Program-made: the position numbers and the translations under genes
Shown here: positions 1-13,730 of the stretch, piece by piece
Numbering within the stretch: position 1 is the stretch's first letter
How the letters are laid out: each line of letters opens with the position of its first letter
Assembly (NCBI RefSeq): GCF_018691265.1
Contig: NW_024881282.1
Span: forward strand, 47,411,853-47,475,852
Direction: 5' to 3'
DNA length: 64,000 nt
Source: Tyto alba
Taxonomy: Eukaryota > Chordata > Aves > Strigiformes > Tytonidae
The notes under the pieces: model-generated
Database searches by the model: none
Told to the model about the DNA's origin: nothing
Seen by the model: the letters and a program-made list of their open reading frames with translations, nothing else

Positions 1-162
1 AATTTTTTTGTTGTCTTCCCTTCCTTCCCCCTTCTCTAAAACTGTGATTTGGAATGGCTCAAATTTTGGTCTGTTACAGTGCCAGAGAAAGGCAGCTAAC
101 ATTTGTATCAATAGATTCAAACTAGTTACAGTATATTTACTTTTCCTCTGCTGGAATTCTAA

Positions 163-167
<5 letters not shown>

Positions 168-195
<28 letters not shown>
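168..195. repeat. poly-T tract (T28)
   Basis: This is an uninterrupted run of 28 T. Read on the minus strand it is an A28 tract. I see no AATAAA signal just before it on that strand and no matching flanking duplication, so there is no positive evidence that it is the tail of a retrocopy. Simple homopolymer expansion is the safer reading. Confidence 0.9.
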
Positions 196-200
<5 letters not shown>

Positions 201-1715
201 ATTATCCTAAAAAGCAATGGAACAAGTCTCCTGCATCACAGCTCCAGTGTAAGCCATACATCCACCTCTGGCCGTTTTAAAGCTGAGGGCCACAGTGCAG
301 GGAACAACTGCAAACAAGTGTGTGCCTGCAGAAAGCTGGACACTTCTCCAGCTGTTAGAAAGGCACGCTGGAGATGTAAGTTTGAAGGGACTCTGGTGAA
401 AGCCTCTCCACAACGACCAGCTAAGAAAAAGTAAGGAAAGGTGAGTTCTCTCTCTTCCTCATGCTGCAGTATAATGTATTGTTAATAAGTGTTACACACC
501 TCTTAGACCTTTCGCATCTTTCAGTTAAGAATAACAACCTCTCTGAAAAAAAGGAAAAAATTCAGGTATTTGTGCTGCTAATAAATCTTCCTTTGATCTT
601 GCAAAGAGCTAGAATTTTCTGAACTGTTAGAAATGACTGACTATATGAAGAGTTGATCTTTTGACCAATTAGACTAGGGCCGTGATTGGAGTTTTCCATA
701 TTCCCTGTCTGAACATCAAGGAGTCAGACTGTAACTGCTGGGGCAGCCCTGAAGAAGGAGTATTTTCCTTCTAATAATGTATTCAATAACTTCAATTATG
801 ATCTACAAATGAAGGTATTTCTTAATTGCTCTGTGTTCTTTGCCCTTAATTTAAGCTTTATACCTCCAAAAGGGATGTCTGGAATCTGGAGCTCTCTCTC
901 ACAGTGCAAAATGGGAAAACACACAGCAGCCTGCATGGATTTAAATCACTCTTCTAAATATTCCTAAGGCATCCAGCTCCCTTCAATGTACCTGAACAGG
1001 TGCCTCTCAGAACATTAAGGTGTATAATCCTCTGGTAAGTGCTAAGTAGGCTGCTATTTTTCCAAGCAGAAAGCGCTATTCTTTCCCCTCCCCCACATTG
1101 TCCTCTAAGAAACGTAGTTTTCATAAGAGCAAAACGGAGACTCTATTTCAAGTCTCTATAAAAGCACACACAGAGAATGGAAAAAAAAAAATCGATATGA
1201 GCCTCTTTGGCAGCTGAAATTAGATGCTTCATAATGCTGTGCCAATCTCACTGAGCATCATGTACCTTACCTTCTGTGCCTTTTCACTTCTTTTTGTCCC
1301 TTTGCCTGTGGGAATAAAATACAGTCTTGGGGTTTTTTTTTTTGGTTGCCTTAGGATTTTTTTATTAATAACTAAAAAAAGGTCACAGATCAGATCAGTG
1401 GTTGGTATCTTTTTTTAATGAAATGTTCCCATGTCAGGTGTTCCTAGTTCAATTAGGTTGTCAGGGAGCATGTTTTGGTTATATTCTAAACAAACTAAAT
1501 CAGTAGTTTTCATGAAAGCTCACTGCTAAGGAAGATGCACAGAGCAGGCAGAACCTACGCATGATAGGTTTCTCTGAGACTGGTTGAGGGAACATGATTT
1601 TGAGATGTTCCTGAATATATTAGCATTGTACTGATGAGAAGGACTACTGCGTTTGCAGTGGCTATGTAAAAGTATTTTTGTATGGTCAGCTGAAAAAAAA
1701 TGATGTCAAGCACAG
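196..1715. other. unique non-coding sequence
   Basis: No gene, repeat family or RNA is recognised here. All frames are closed within about 65 codons. The stretch has short T and A runs, for example near 1330 and 1180. It is ordinary A+T-rich vertebrate intron-like or intergenic DNA as far as can be read by eye. Confidence 0.5.
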
Positions 1716-1940
1716 CTTAGGAAGCATTCCTTTTTTGAGAGGGTGGTCAAACACTGGAACAGGTTTCCTAGAGAGGTGGTTGATGCCCCAAGCCTGTCAG
1801 TGTTTAAGAGGCATTTGAACAATGATCTTAATAGCATGCTTTAACTTTTGGTAAGGCCTGAAGTGGTCAGGCAGTTGGATTAGATGACCATTGTAGGTCC
1901 CTTTCAACTGAAATAGTTCTATTCTATTTTATTCTATTCT
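1716..1940 (+). mobile_element. CR1 LINE, 3' end fragment ending in ATTCT microsatellite
   Basis: The text follows the avian CR1 3' untranslated region in order. It has the 'gagggtggtcaaacactgga' stretch, then 'cctagagaggtggttgatgc', then 'ggcagttggattagatgacc', then 'gtaggtccctttcaactgaa'. It closes in imperfect ATTCT repeats at about 1917-1940. That order puts the element on the plus strand with a natural 3' end. It is severely 5'-truncated, as most avian CR1 copies are, and keeps none of the reverse transcriptase. The ATTCT-type tail fits a CR1 subfamily common in neoavian birds; I do not assign a subfamily. Divergence from the remembered consensus is modest, so this is one of the younger copies in the window. 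The 5' edge is approximate. Confidence 0.9.
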
Positions 1941-4900
1941 AACTTCAGAATATGCTGTTTAAAGCAACTTATGTAACAATTATTCAGTGCTGCATGTAAA
2001 CTACAACTTTTTCTAGCGATAACCAGCAAAAAAAACATACTGTTGAAAATTCCTATGAGAGAAGTGAGTTTCGGTGGTTACCTGTGCCCTTTACTGGCCT
2101 TCACAGTCCTGATTAAATCAAGAGGCCAAGTACTCCATCTTGTTCAACATACTGCCTGACTGAAGCAGTGCGGATCAGCAGGAGAAACATGCTGAGGAAC
2201 ACCCCAAGGTTTTTCTGTCAGAAACAGAAGGTAGTGCAAAGTCTGGAGAGAAGGGCAGGGAAATCCAGCTCAGCCCTTCAGCAACAGAACAGCTTCTGTG
2301 GGACAAGGCAGGGGGAACTGGTTAAATTTGGGCAGTCTGCCCACTCCAGTATTAAAATGCAGAAAAAGCCTGTGGATTAAAATTTTAAGTATTTTATGTA
2401 TAAAACCCCGTGATTATTGCCTTAACTTACTTTCTATTTTTATTTTTCTTAAAGAGAGAAAGCGACCATTGACAGAGATTCAGAAAAGAAGGATGTGATT
2501 CTTCTTGTTACTAGGGCTACCAAAGTAAAACCTATGTAGAAGTTGATTTTAGTTTGTTAGCATTTTTATTTGTTAATCTCAGCACATTGAACAGTTTAAT
2601 AACATCTAAATTTATTAACTGATGTTACCAACATCCATACAAGCTATATTTCAATCCCTGTATTTCAGTCAATTATTGAGTGACAGTGTTCTGAACTGCG
2701 GTCAAGGCAACAGGTGTACTCCCTGCATAGCCTGTACCCCTGCCAAAGGTTACAAAATGTTGAATTCTTCATCTGTGACCTTTACATAATGAAGAAGGTC
2801 ATTTTAATGCTAGGACATCTGCACTAAGCCATATGGTGAGCTAGAAATGGTGTGATCACCACTCAAAATATGTTGCAGAGATATTATTCTGGTGCCACGT
2901 GCCCTCTGGTATCTTCAGGCACGGTCTTATTTGTCACTTAGTAAAAGCATAATCATTTGAAGAAAAATGATCTGGACTATTTAAAAAAAATAATTAAATA
3001 CTTAAACAGAAATATTTGCTGTTGGATCTGAAGATCATCTCACTGATGTTGCTCTCTTATCTGCCCTTGCCTTTGGCTTTGGACACACATTGCATTTGTT
3101 GCAATTCATCATTTGACCAATGAAGTTAGGAGCTCTCACAAGTAATGAATTAATAAGGTTAATTAGAGAACTATGGGTTATTTCTCCTCCTGTTTGCATG
3201 GCATCATGATTTAAGCCCACAATATGGTCCAGGTGACAGTCAACTGGATGAGAAGATCCCAAAAGGTGGGCACCCAGAAGAGGAAAGTTCCTTCAAATGA
3301 TTGGTGTCCAGCACACTGAACATTGTACAAACATGAAAGGAACTGCCCTAAGTCTTAGATTTGACAATAAATGTCTGTCTTCATACAACAGGAATTGTTT
3401 TGCTTAATGTTGTAGTATAAGAAGCCCCCCTACACAGATAGAGCTGATTTTTAGATTAAATGAAGGCTGGAAAAGGAATTCAAATCCCAAATAAATAACG
3501 CTTGTGTAAGAACACAGTTCAAAATAGCCAGGAGAGCCAGTTCGCTTGTTCTCAAAAGCTGCCCTACTATTGTTAAGCATATTAAGAGGATTAGAATCAG
3601 GATGTGCTGAACACATGTGAAACACCTGTGATAAGTGCTCCGAAAATAATTCAGCAGTACAGAGCTCTTACTGGGTCACAAATTACTTGATTAAAGCTGG
3701 AAAAGCCAAGGGTGTTTTTGTTTTTCTTTATCAAAGCCATGATCATTTTTTCTCCCAGCAAACAATGCTTTAATGTTGAAGCTTAATGGGATTCTTATCA
3801 TTCAGATGCAGAATATAACATTTTAGTGATTTTCTTGTTTTTTCCTAACATTTTTATTCCAGTGTTACATTTGAAAAGCTTGATGAATGGTTAAAATGAA
3901 AGAAAAAGTGAAGAATTACACAGAAAAAAAGAAAGACCATTTCCAGGAGAATTCTTTGATTTCAGGAAATTTGGCCTTCCTTATTATAAAAAGACAGTTT
4001 TTGATTGATCTGAAAAGTTTCTTAAGGTTAAGAGATTGACAGCTTTGTCTCTGTAAGGTAATTTAAATTTGTCTCTGAAATGGGCCAGGAAAACTGCTAT
4101 ACTTATTTTTTTTTGAAAGAATCAGAGATAATGAATTAGATTACAAACAAAGATGTGTAGTTATGGTGGGTGGCTTCCTTTTTCCAAAAAGCTCATTTTC
4201 CAGGAGAAAATTAATTATTAAGAGAAATTTGGACTTCATGCACGAAAATATAAATTTCAGCATCATAATGAAAGATCATGAATTGAATGTCTTTAGAGAA
4301 ATACTTTAAAAACATGAATAATCAACTAGCAAAATTTCTAACCTACTAATGAGATTCCCAGCAAGCTCTCCAAAGCTTTAACTTTTAACTAGGTACAGGG
4401 TTTGTCCTGTGAGCCTGCACATCTGAGGGTAATAAATGTACCTGCAGATTTTCTGCTTGTGATGTCTGACCTTATGGTGGCACGTGGAAGTCAACCTGAG
4501 TCCTACCCAGACAGGCAGGGCTCAAAAACTGAGTTTTAACAATTCTGACTGAGCCTACAAAAAACAAACTCCCCATGGCTATTTTTTCAACAGAAAAATC
4601 CATCTAGAATATCCTGCAGCTGCAGTGTGAGCCTGGCAGCCGTGGAAGGAAATGGGGAAGGTTGTTACCTCCACCAGCTCCTTCTCTCTCAGAGTGCTTT
4701 TTCTCAGTAAACACTAATAATCTCCCAGCAGCGCATATAGACTTTTGGACAATATGAATATACTGCAGGGAATCTGATCTTCGATATTTCCCTTGAACTC
4801 TAAGAGAAGTCTCCTTACACACTGGTTTATCTACAGGATTGTATTTTCAGCATCTGTGACGTTAGCCTCCAGTAAATACTGTGTTCAGGAGACCCACTAG

Positions 4901-7900
4901 TTTATTTCTGTTCTTGCCAACTGACTTACCCGGCATGTTAATATTAACAATCATATTTGTAGAAATGGATCAATTAATTCAAATTTAATTTCCTTTTCAA
5001 TGGGCAATATATGTAAAGAGCAATAACCAATGTAGCATAATTTTACCCATAGCTACTGTAAGTGGGTACAGAATATCATATTTATTTCATTTTAAAAGCA
5101 TTGCTTTTAAATAAGCAAATGATATTATAGGACCGTTAGATTTCCTTCTTCCCTCAATGCATTGCAAAGATGTAAGAGGGTTGAGAAAGGTGAAGCCATT
5201 TAAACCCAGACATTTGTTTGACATTATTTTGGAGTCTGATCCAAAGTCAGATTCCTCCAAAGGGAACATTTCCTTTTAGTTTGTTAGGGTTTGGTATAGG
5301 CCCATAATTAGCATTAAGAAAGATCCCCCAGCAGACACAGAAAGTGAAAATGTTCTGGAAACTGCACTATCACTTTACCACAATAAACTGTTTGTGTTTA
5401 ACTTAGTCACTATGGAAAACAGAAGAAATGTATTACAAAACATGACTGAAAAAATACTGTGAAATTCAACACCAGAAAATCCTTAATTCTCAATCCAAAT
5501 CTCCTGTGCCAGGAAAAATTAGTAAACATTCTTTTATAAATTAAATTAGGATTATTTTTCAGATTAGGAGCACAGAAGTGGGTCAACTGATAGTTGCAAT
5601 CATACTTCAGTGTTAGACTGTAGACCAGGGAAGGCAATCAAGAAAGTTAAAACTACCTTTGGGAAACTCAAGCTGTAACACTTAGGGAAACAGAATGGAG
5701 TTGTACTAGCTCTTGAATTTTTAATAGACAAGACCCTGAATAATGAGGAAAAAGACAATTACATCCTTCGTTACAAGAAAAATACGAAAAGGATCAGATG
5801 GTTTTGTTTCTATAAGAAAAGAAGGTGCTTACTGAGGAATTCCTGGTGGTATGACTAGAGTTTCAAAGATAGGGTCATATAGATTCCCATATAGAAAATC
5901 CCAAGGAAAAGCACTTAAGTCTGACATCAATACTGTCATCTTGCATGGTCAATACCTGTAATCCAAACTCAGCACTTACATCCCATTGCAGCTGCTCCCA
6001 TGAATCTGAACTATAAATTGTTGTTTTGTTTTGTTTTGTTTTCAATTTGATTTGCTAACCACTGTCTATATATTTAAATCTTTCCCAAGATGGGAAAAAA
6101 GCATGGGTGTCTAAAAAGAAGTTTTATCACTTTCTGTGGGAAACATTTTTACTATCTTCTACTAAGTCTATGCTAAGATCTTCTTACCAGAATGGAATAA
6201 AGCTTCATGGAGTGTACATCAAAAGAATTTTCCCAGTGAACTAAGCATCTTCAAACAACTGAGCTGGCCTCAGTGAGTGGAAATATCCAGTGCCACAAAG
6301 AAATCCCTCTGGCACCTACTCCAGAAAGAAACATTTCAAAGATGACAGAAATTAGGTGACTGATTACTTTCCAGAGCAATCTATATATTTGACTTTTCCA
6401 TATTGTTTGGTGGTGGTTTATTAGATCATTTCTGAGGAACAGCTATTATGTAGCTCATAGCCCAACAGAAATTTGGTAGCCAGTACCAAAATGTGATCAT
6501 CTTTCAAGTTATCCTGGCTTTCTTTCTATTTGGACTAGATCAGTGTAAGAAAAGATGGCTGAACTTTAACTCTTAATGAAGTAACTACACCGGATGCGAT
6601 CTGGTTAAGCCTACTTACTTGCATCTAGAACTTAAAAAATGGAGATAAATACTTGCCATAGTTGTATGGTACAAAGCCCTGGGGGTAGGAGTTCTGCCCG
6701 AGAACTCCTCATGCCCAGTGCTTCACAGGGAGCAGGCTACAAGCTGGCATGTGATTTCATGGCACACTTTTCTCTGTGTGATGGTATTAGGTGCCTTTAA
6801 GTGGTTCTTTCCTCCAGTGGGTTTATCTCCCTCACTGACATAGTCAAACACAATAAAAATCTAGTTCAGAAAGGTCTATGAGACTACATAAACATCTATA
6901 CCAAATACCCCTGAATACCCTCAGTGTGCTGTTGAACAGTAAAAGCACATTATTACAATGGGTCACAAAAACAGAGCAGAAGAGATCAAGGGTCTCTGCA
7001 ATAGGAAGAAATTTGCGAAGTTGAATTCCGATATCATCTGTGGTAATGCCCCATGAAACTGGCTAAGAAAAATAGAACTAACATGGGTCTCAAGTATCTG
7101 CCCTATGGAAATATGCTTTCCTTCCCACAAATGAGTCAGTCTCTTTAAACCTGAGCAAGCTAATCAACCCCCCTAAGAAATTTCAGAATCTGTAGGAAGA
7201 CTCTTGTACCACTCCCAATAACCTGTTTTCAGTCTCCAGTGTGTCAAAACAAAAGACAGCTTCTTTTCTCTGTTCCCCATCCCCTGTTTCCTTCCAACCA
7301 AATTATGCATTCAGGGAAAAATTTCCCATGTAGCTTTTTCTTTCTCATTCTCCCTTCTTCACCTTCCTTTTCAATATCTCTTCATAATAATTCATTTTGG
7401 AAATACCCTCTGCATTTTGATTTAACTTCCAGAATCAAAAACCCACTCTGAGTAAAAACTCTCTTCAGCATAAAGCTGGCAGACTTTCTCCCTTGCTGAT
7501 AACAGGCATTTGGGTATGTTGCCAGCAGTTACTTTGATAATAGTCACACTATCTTATTGACAATTAATGTAGGCTTCCCTGTTAGACTAGTAATTAAGCC
7601 TTCAAAATGTTGGAATCTGGTCCAGGTTGAATATTCTGAATAGAAATTGTGAATAAATAAATAAAAAATTACAGTTAATGGGAATTGACAATATCTGGTT
7701 GAAATGCAATCTGGATCCAAGTGTGATCCCGCTCCTTCGTAGGGATCATGGGGGGTCCAGGCTGGATCATTCTTGCGAGTGCTGAGGGATGGCACCCCCC
7801 AGCTCACCCAGCAAAATCAGTGCAGTTTCTCATTGGCTGAATCAGGTATTTTTCACATGAGTGAAGAAAACAACTGTCACTATACAAGACAGAATAAGAT

Positions 7901-10900
7901 CTTTCTGAAACACAGAGTGCCACCTCGGTGGTTTGTGTTTGTTAGCTGTCTTGATGAACACTGCAATTAAAGTTGCTGGAATAAAACCTATCCTCCAGCT
8001 GCATAGTAGTCAACAGCAGAAAGACAAAACCAGGAGTGGGAGGGCTCCCAGTTATGCCCAGCTATGGAAGACCTGCAACAAATTCCCATTTACTCAAACC
8101 GGGAAAATCGGATAAGGAGTATCTGCTATTGCCCTTTGTCCTTATCGTATGCATATTTACAATACATGCCACTGAATCAAAACAAACATTCCTTATAAGT
8201 TTAATTTCCCTGGGAAGATTTGGAGTAAAGCAGCTGCCAGTTGTTGATGTGAACAACCTTCCTGCCCCACGTGTCTCTGAGTCACCTCTGTTTTCAAAAT
8301 TACTGATTTGTCAGGAGACAGACATTTAACTAAGTTCTGCCATCTAAGCTGTAAAACACAGCTGCCCTTTTTGACCCAAGCAGTTAGACAGAGGATTTTA
8401 GGTTCAAAGGAAAATATAAGATTAGACAGACATCTCTCCTATGCAACCTGTGTATTTCCAACTAACGTTCCCTGGCAAAACAAGAATAAAACTTGGGCAT
8501 GAGGAAGTTCACAGCCCCTTTTTATTTAGTCCTCGCTTCTAAAATACTTAATCTTTACTTTTCTTCTACTTATTTTTCTTAAAATCTCTAATGTTATTGC
8601 TGCCTATTTTTTTTTTTTTTTTCACACAGAGACAGAGAAATACATATATTTCCCTACAAAAGAAGAAGAAATCCTTAACCATATCTCTTTATCCACATGT
8701 GTCCTGCAAGTATTCCAGGGACAACTGTATCCCAGAAGGTGTTGTACTACCTTGGTCTTGAGTAGAAGATACCAAAGGTTATTTTTTTCTTACATTATCT
8801 ATTAATAATGAAGGTTTTGTAATATTAATGTCAGGATGGTTTAATCCAATGATAGCAACAAGTTTTGCTACTGTCTTCCAATTTAATACATTGGAAATAT
8901 GAGGGAGATCCTATTTCCAAGTTGTGTCAAACATAATTCTTAAGTATGGATATAAAAGAAATCACAAAAAGCAGTTAGAAACTTTCTCTTCTATTTAAAG
9001 AGAAAAAGACTGTTCTGCTTTTTTTTTTTTTATTTTCAGATAAAATATCTTTGTTTTCAGTAAACTTTACATATTTCACATTTAAATGAAAAATATGTTC
9101 TAGCCATGGAAAAATCACTAGTTTGGCAGCAAACTTATTTTAAAAGATGGAAGAATCTTTATTCTGAAGCAGCAGAAATATTGTTTTTATTTTGTGTTGG
9201 GTTTTTTTTGAACTGAGCAATCTGGTTATTTAAAAAATAACCCAAGATTATATTTCAGCCTGCCATATTCTGCAGGCAAAATATATCAGAATTGCAAAGA
9301 GCTGTAGTCACTGGAAATGGGAAACTGGTGTTGATAAGCTTGGCTTCCCATATAATCATTTCAGGTGAGTTGGTGACAGCTGAAATCAAATTCTGGGGAT
9401 GAGCAGATGTGTTTTTAAATGGCTGAGTTCCTCCTCCCTCTTTCCTGTGTATGCAGATTTAAGGGAAAAAAAAATATTTTAGGGGATTGATAATACAGCT
9501 TTTAAACCATCTTTTTTAAACTGTCTTTTTCATCTTTGCTAATGTGTTTGAGAAGGAGAGGGCTTTTGATTGAGAAAACAGTGTGAAATTCAGACCCCAT
9601 TTTGAAGGACAGCTTCTTCTCCTCTGTTTCAAATACCATCTCTATTGCTTTTTATTTACAAATATATTTATTTGTTAGGCTGTGTGTGTTGGAGTGATAA
9701 GGAGGTCCTGGACTTGTCAATAGACTAGAGGTCTGAGTGGTCCTGCTAGGAAAAGAAAAATAAAAGAATTATTGCTTATGAATTTGATTTTATGTTTTTT
9801 AGTTTTAAGTTTTCCAGATTTTTTTCCAGAAGCTTCTCTACAGCTGGCAGAGAAGAGAAATTCCAGCTGTAGCAGAGCTGAGAATGTACAATTTTTGTTT
9901 GATAACTCTTCATTTTAGGTAGGGTGGGTTAGTAATTTTTAAGGTCAGCTGAAGAGGTGGTCATGAAGGTGAGGGGTTGGAAATCCTGAATCTGGACATG
10001 ACAGGAGTTTGAGGTGAGGAGGCGGTGGGGTATTAAAGAAACCTGAAAAGGGAAAATAAACATTTCCCTCCTGAAAAAAGGATTTTTTTTTTTTTTTTTG
10101 GTAGAAAATCAAAGGGAATAAAGGAGGGTAACAGAGGGTTTGAGGATGGAACCTGTGACTCAAGCACCATTAGCAACACAGTATCTGCTTCGATCCAAAT
10201 CTGCATTTCTCTTATCCTATTAAATAGGAAGGCCAGGCTATAGTTACTGCTCGCTCCAAGTAAAGAGCAGCACAGAGCAGCACCACCTCCAGAAAAGAGC
10301 GGGGATGAAGCCTTTGCCGCAGACTCTCCATGTGGTTTCTGCTGCCCTACCCTCCTTCCTCCCTGCCCACCTCTGACCCGGTGAGCCCCCTTGTCCCCCC
10401 TGCCATGGGCCCTTTCATCCCCTGGGCCTGCCAGGGGAAGGGCCATGCACAGCCCAGCTCTGCTTGTGTTTAATCTTTCCTCACCGGCTCTGTGATCTTG
10501 TGGACAGGAAAGGTGGGAAAAAGCCTCTCCTCACTGAATTGTAAACCACAAAACTGGTGGTCAGGGGAAAGGATCAGAGGTTTACATTTAAGAGTATTCT
10601 TTTGCCACCTGTGATTTAGGATCTTCAAAAAGAGGCAGAAATTTCTGGAACTGGTTCAACACATACAAATATCTCCAGTGAAGAAAAGGAACAAGATGCA
10701 AACACTCCCACAAAGTCAATTTTCTGCTTCTTGCCTGCTAGACACAAAAAAAGCTGTAATGATAGAGAAGATCCTTGAAAAAGATCATAGCCTCCCAACC
10801 CAGAAGGACCTTTCTCATAGTTTCCAAAATACAAGGGAACATGCTAGACCATTCAGTTGGATTTTCAATCACTAAAAATCTTCAATTTCTGAGACAACTG

Positions 10901-13613
10901 GGCTGACTCTCCTGGGTCCCCTCAAGGGTCTGAGAGCTCCTCGTTCCCTCTTCAGTGTGCCACTAGAGCTGGCAGCCATCTTCATGCACCAGGTTTCTTT
11001 TATTTTATGTCTAGGATTAGTTAATTAACATTAAAGATTGCCCACTAAAAGTGCATTATTATGCCTCAGTGAGGGCAGCCCAGGGTGGAATAAATGAGCT
11101 TGGTTCTTACTCAGGTATCTGAAGGGACCATGCAAGTGCACAGAGTAAGGTGCAGGGGGATCAAGTGAGTACCTCACCCTGAAAGCCAGTGTGAGATTAA
11201 ACAGCCTAATGAAGTATCTACAATGCCACTCAGCACCTACTCTGCTGAGGACCACAAGGGTTGTGCTCGTAAGGAAAATTGAAACAGGACTAAGCCCGAG
11301 GCCAAAGGCTTGTGGACCAAGATTAGTACACATGGTCTGATTTTGCAACTCTTTTAAAAGCCAGAGTGCCAATCTCACTTATTTCTTCTCTAGTCCACCT
11401 AGAAGAAATAAGAAACTGCACGTTTTATGTAAAGTTCGGTAGAAATTCCAACTCGCATTCGCGGATGTCATTTCTTATGAATGGTCTATGATCTGGTGGG
11501 TGCCTCTAACAGAAGATGGCTGCTGTGTTAGACTTGGATGAGCAAACCCATCCTGATTACCCTAGTCTTGTTACGTGAGAATTTGTAGCATATTTCCCCT
11601 GAAACAAAGAAACATGGCACATAAGCCAGCCAGAGACGGGCACGCATTTCTCTCCCTGAGCTACTGAGTGTTATTATCCTGGAAGGCAGCACTGCCATCT
11701 GGGGGATGGAAAAACAATATTTCAGTCACAGTTCAGCTACTCTGTTGGGGGGTGGTGGTGGAAACATGGAAAAATAAATAGAAGCCTGCAGTAGCTCACA
11801 ATGATTTTCTTACAGTAAACATGAATCAACAATCCCCTCTTGGATTATTGGTCTCGAATTGGGTAACATTATTTTTCTCTTTAATACAAACGTTTTACCC
11901 TTTCTAGAAGCATAAGTGGGGTCTTGCCTTTTTAATGTTTATATCATTTAACAACTGGCTACATGGTGCAAACACTCTGTAATGAATTCCCTGTAATTCC
12001 TTGAATTACAGTATAATTCCCTTTTTGCTCACTTACACCAGTAAACAAGGGCAGAAATGATTTACTGAGCCCAGCTAGTAAACTGTTCTAGAGGCTAGCC
12101 TACAATCTTTGAAATTTGCAACAAATAATAATGCAGACATTACCATATCCATATCTTTTGACATCCTACTGATCCTACTGTCATATTCTTTACCCACAGC
12201 ATTTATTTTGAAACATGTGTCTTATTCCTGGGAAAACTGTTGTCCTTTCTTCCCTCTCATCTAGGTCTGTCAGGGTTTTCTTCTGTTTCACTGATAGAGA
12301 AATTGCTGTGCATAGTTGCATACCTAATTATTTCTCTGATTTAGCCTAAAGCCTTTGTAGAATATAGAGCTAGCAGTCTTAAAAAAACCCACCACCACCT
12401 CAAAAACACACCAAAAAAAACAAACCCAAAAGCCAGCAACATGATTCATCAACAATTATGATATGTTGACATGTAGCCATCTGCTTCTGATGTCCTAAAT
12501 TGCCTGTATGTTTTCTGCATAAGCATGTTCATATCGAGTGTGATGACACAAGGAGCATAAGCTGACCTGAGACCACACAGAGGCCCGAAGTGTGATTCCC
12601 ACTCCCGCTCTGCCCTCAGCCTTGTGCTTCCATCCTTTCATTGTGTTGGCTCAGACAAGCAAATTGACCTTGCTGAAAACTTTGTGGGTTTTTTCTGTTT
12701 TTAATTTTCCCAAATGAAAGTTAGCCTTTATCCATAGCTGTTCCCTGTTAACAGTGGCACAAGGGAAAGCTGAGATCCTGCAGTTAAAATTGCTATTTTG
12801 AGAGGTGGTATAAGATATGTATCTGCTTACACTGAGCATGAAACCACATCATCCTATATATGGTTTACATATCTAATAACTGAGTCATATTTGAGGTAGC
12901 ATGCTTAAATCCAGAAGATTATTGCATGAAAATTCTGATAGTCCATGAGTTTTCTAAAAGAACAAACTCATATTTTGTCTGTAAAGCATACAGAAAGAAT
13001 CTTTGTCAGTAGTCCAAAACAACATAAAACTGAACAAAACTCTTAAGACTTAGTGCCGAGATTTTAATGTAGATTCTTATATAAATAGATTATATAAGCA
13101 TACCCAAATGGATTACCCCAAACAATATTATTTGAACTGACTCATTACTTATTTTCTATTTACCATTTAACTGCAAATGACTGTCCTCTGCATGAAGCCA
13201 CTTTCTTTTTATATCACTTACTATTTTAGTGAGCCCATCTATCCTACCTCTGCTGAAAGGATTCTCCTGCGGTGTATAGAAAGCGTTTTTAATTCTGTCT
13301 TAGAAACCTCCATTTTTACACAATTTTCATGGAGCAAAGCTTCATAATAAATGCTGAAGACCCTCTTATGCAGATGTTCATGAAATACATCTGTCATCAG
13401 ACAGGCATTACTTACCCACAGGATAGAAATGTTTTGGTGTAGCATTTCTGCTCTTGAGCTGTTTGGCAGTTTGCTTAAGAACAAAGTGACCAGAGGGTGG
13501 CTCTTGAGCCATGTGTTATTCAAGTGTGAATCCCCAGCACAGCTGGGTCCAGTTGTTCCAGCTGTTGAAGCCTCCAAGCTCTCAGCTGGCAGAATAAATG
13601 ATGCATGAGGGAC
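1941..13613. other. long unique non-coding stretch
   Basis: No gene or interspersed repeat is recognised over about 11.7 kb. Seen here are a TTTTG repeat (6018-6042), T16 (8607-8622), T17 (10083-10099) and a locally C-rich stretch at about 10300-10450. A homeobox-like A/T block lies at 3147-3166, with two TAATTA-type cores. The longest frame, about 137 codons on the minus strand at 10033-10446, reads through the T17 tract as poly-lysine and shows no domain. The stretch is consistent with an intron or gene desert. Confidence 0.5.
6018..6042. repeat. (TTTTG)n simple repeat
   Basis: Three perfect TTTTG units plus partial ones, directly visible. It is a short microsatellite with no other context. 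Confidence 0.85.
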
Positions 13614-13730
13614 AGCTAAGGACTGCCCTCACAGCTGAAATCCATCCTGCAAAGCTAAGGACTGCCCCCACAGCTGAAATCCATCCTGAAAAGCTAAGGA
13701 CTGCCCTCACAGCTGAAATCCATTCTGCAA
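13614..13730. repeat. tandem repeat, 39-bp unit x 3
   Basis: Three head-to-tail copies of a 39-bp unit start at 13614, 13653 and 13692. Each opens with AGCTAAGGACTGCC and continues through CACAGCTGAAATCC. The three copies differ at only a few positions (for example CCCTC versus CCCCC, and CATCC versus CATTC), so the array is recent or still being homogenised. The unit length is divisible by three, but the array lies in no open frame that looks coding. It is a small minisatellite. Copy number is likely to vary between individuals. Confidence 0.95.

Noticed and set aside
3147..3166. Homeobox-site cluster as an enhancer
   Set aside because: Two TAATTA-type cores only, with no stronger motif. 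Expected often in A+T-rich DNA.
10033..10446. 137-codon minus-strand frame
   Set aside because: It passes through the T17 tract as poly-lysine and a C-rich block. No domain is seen.
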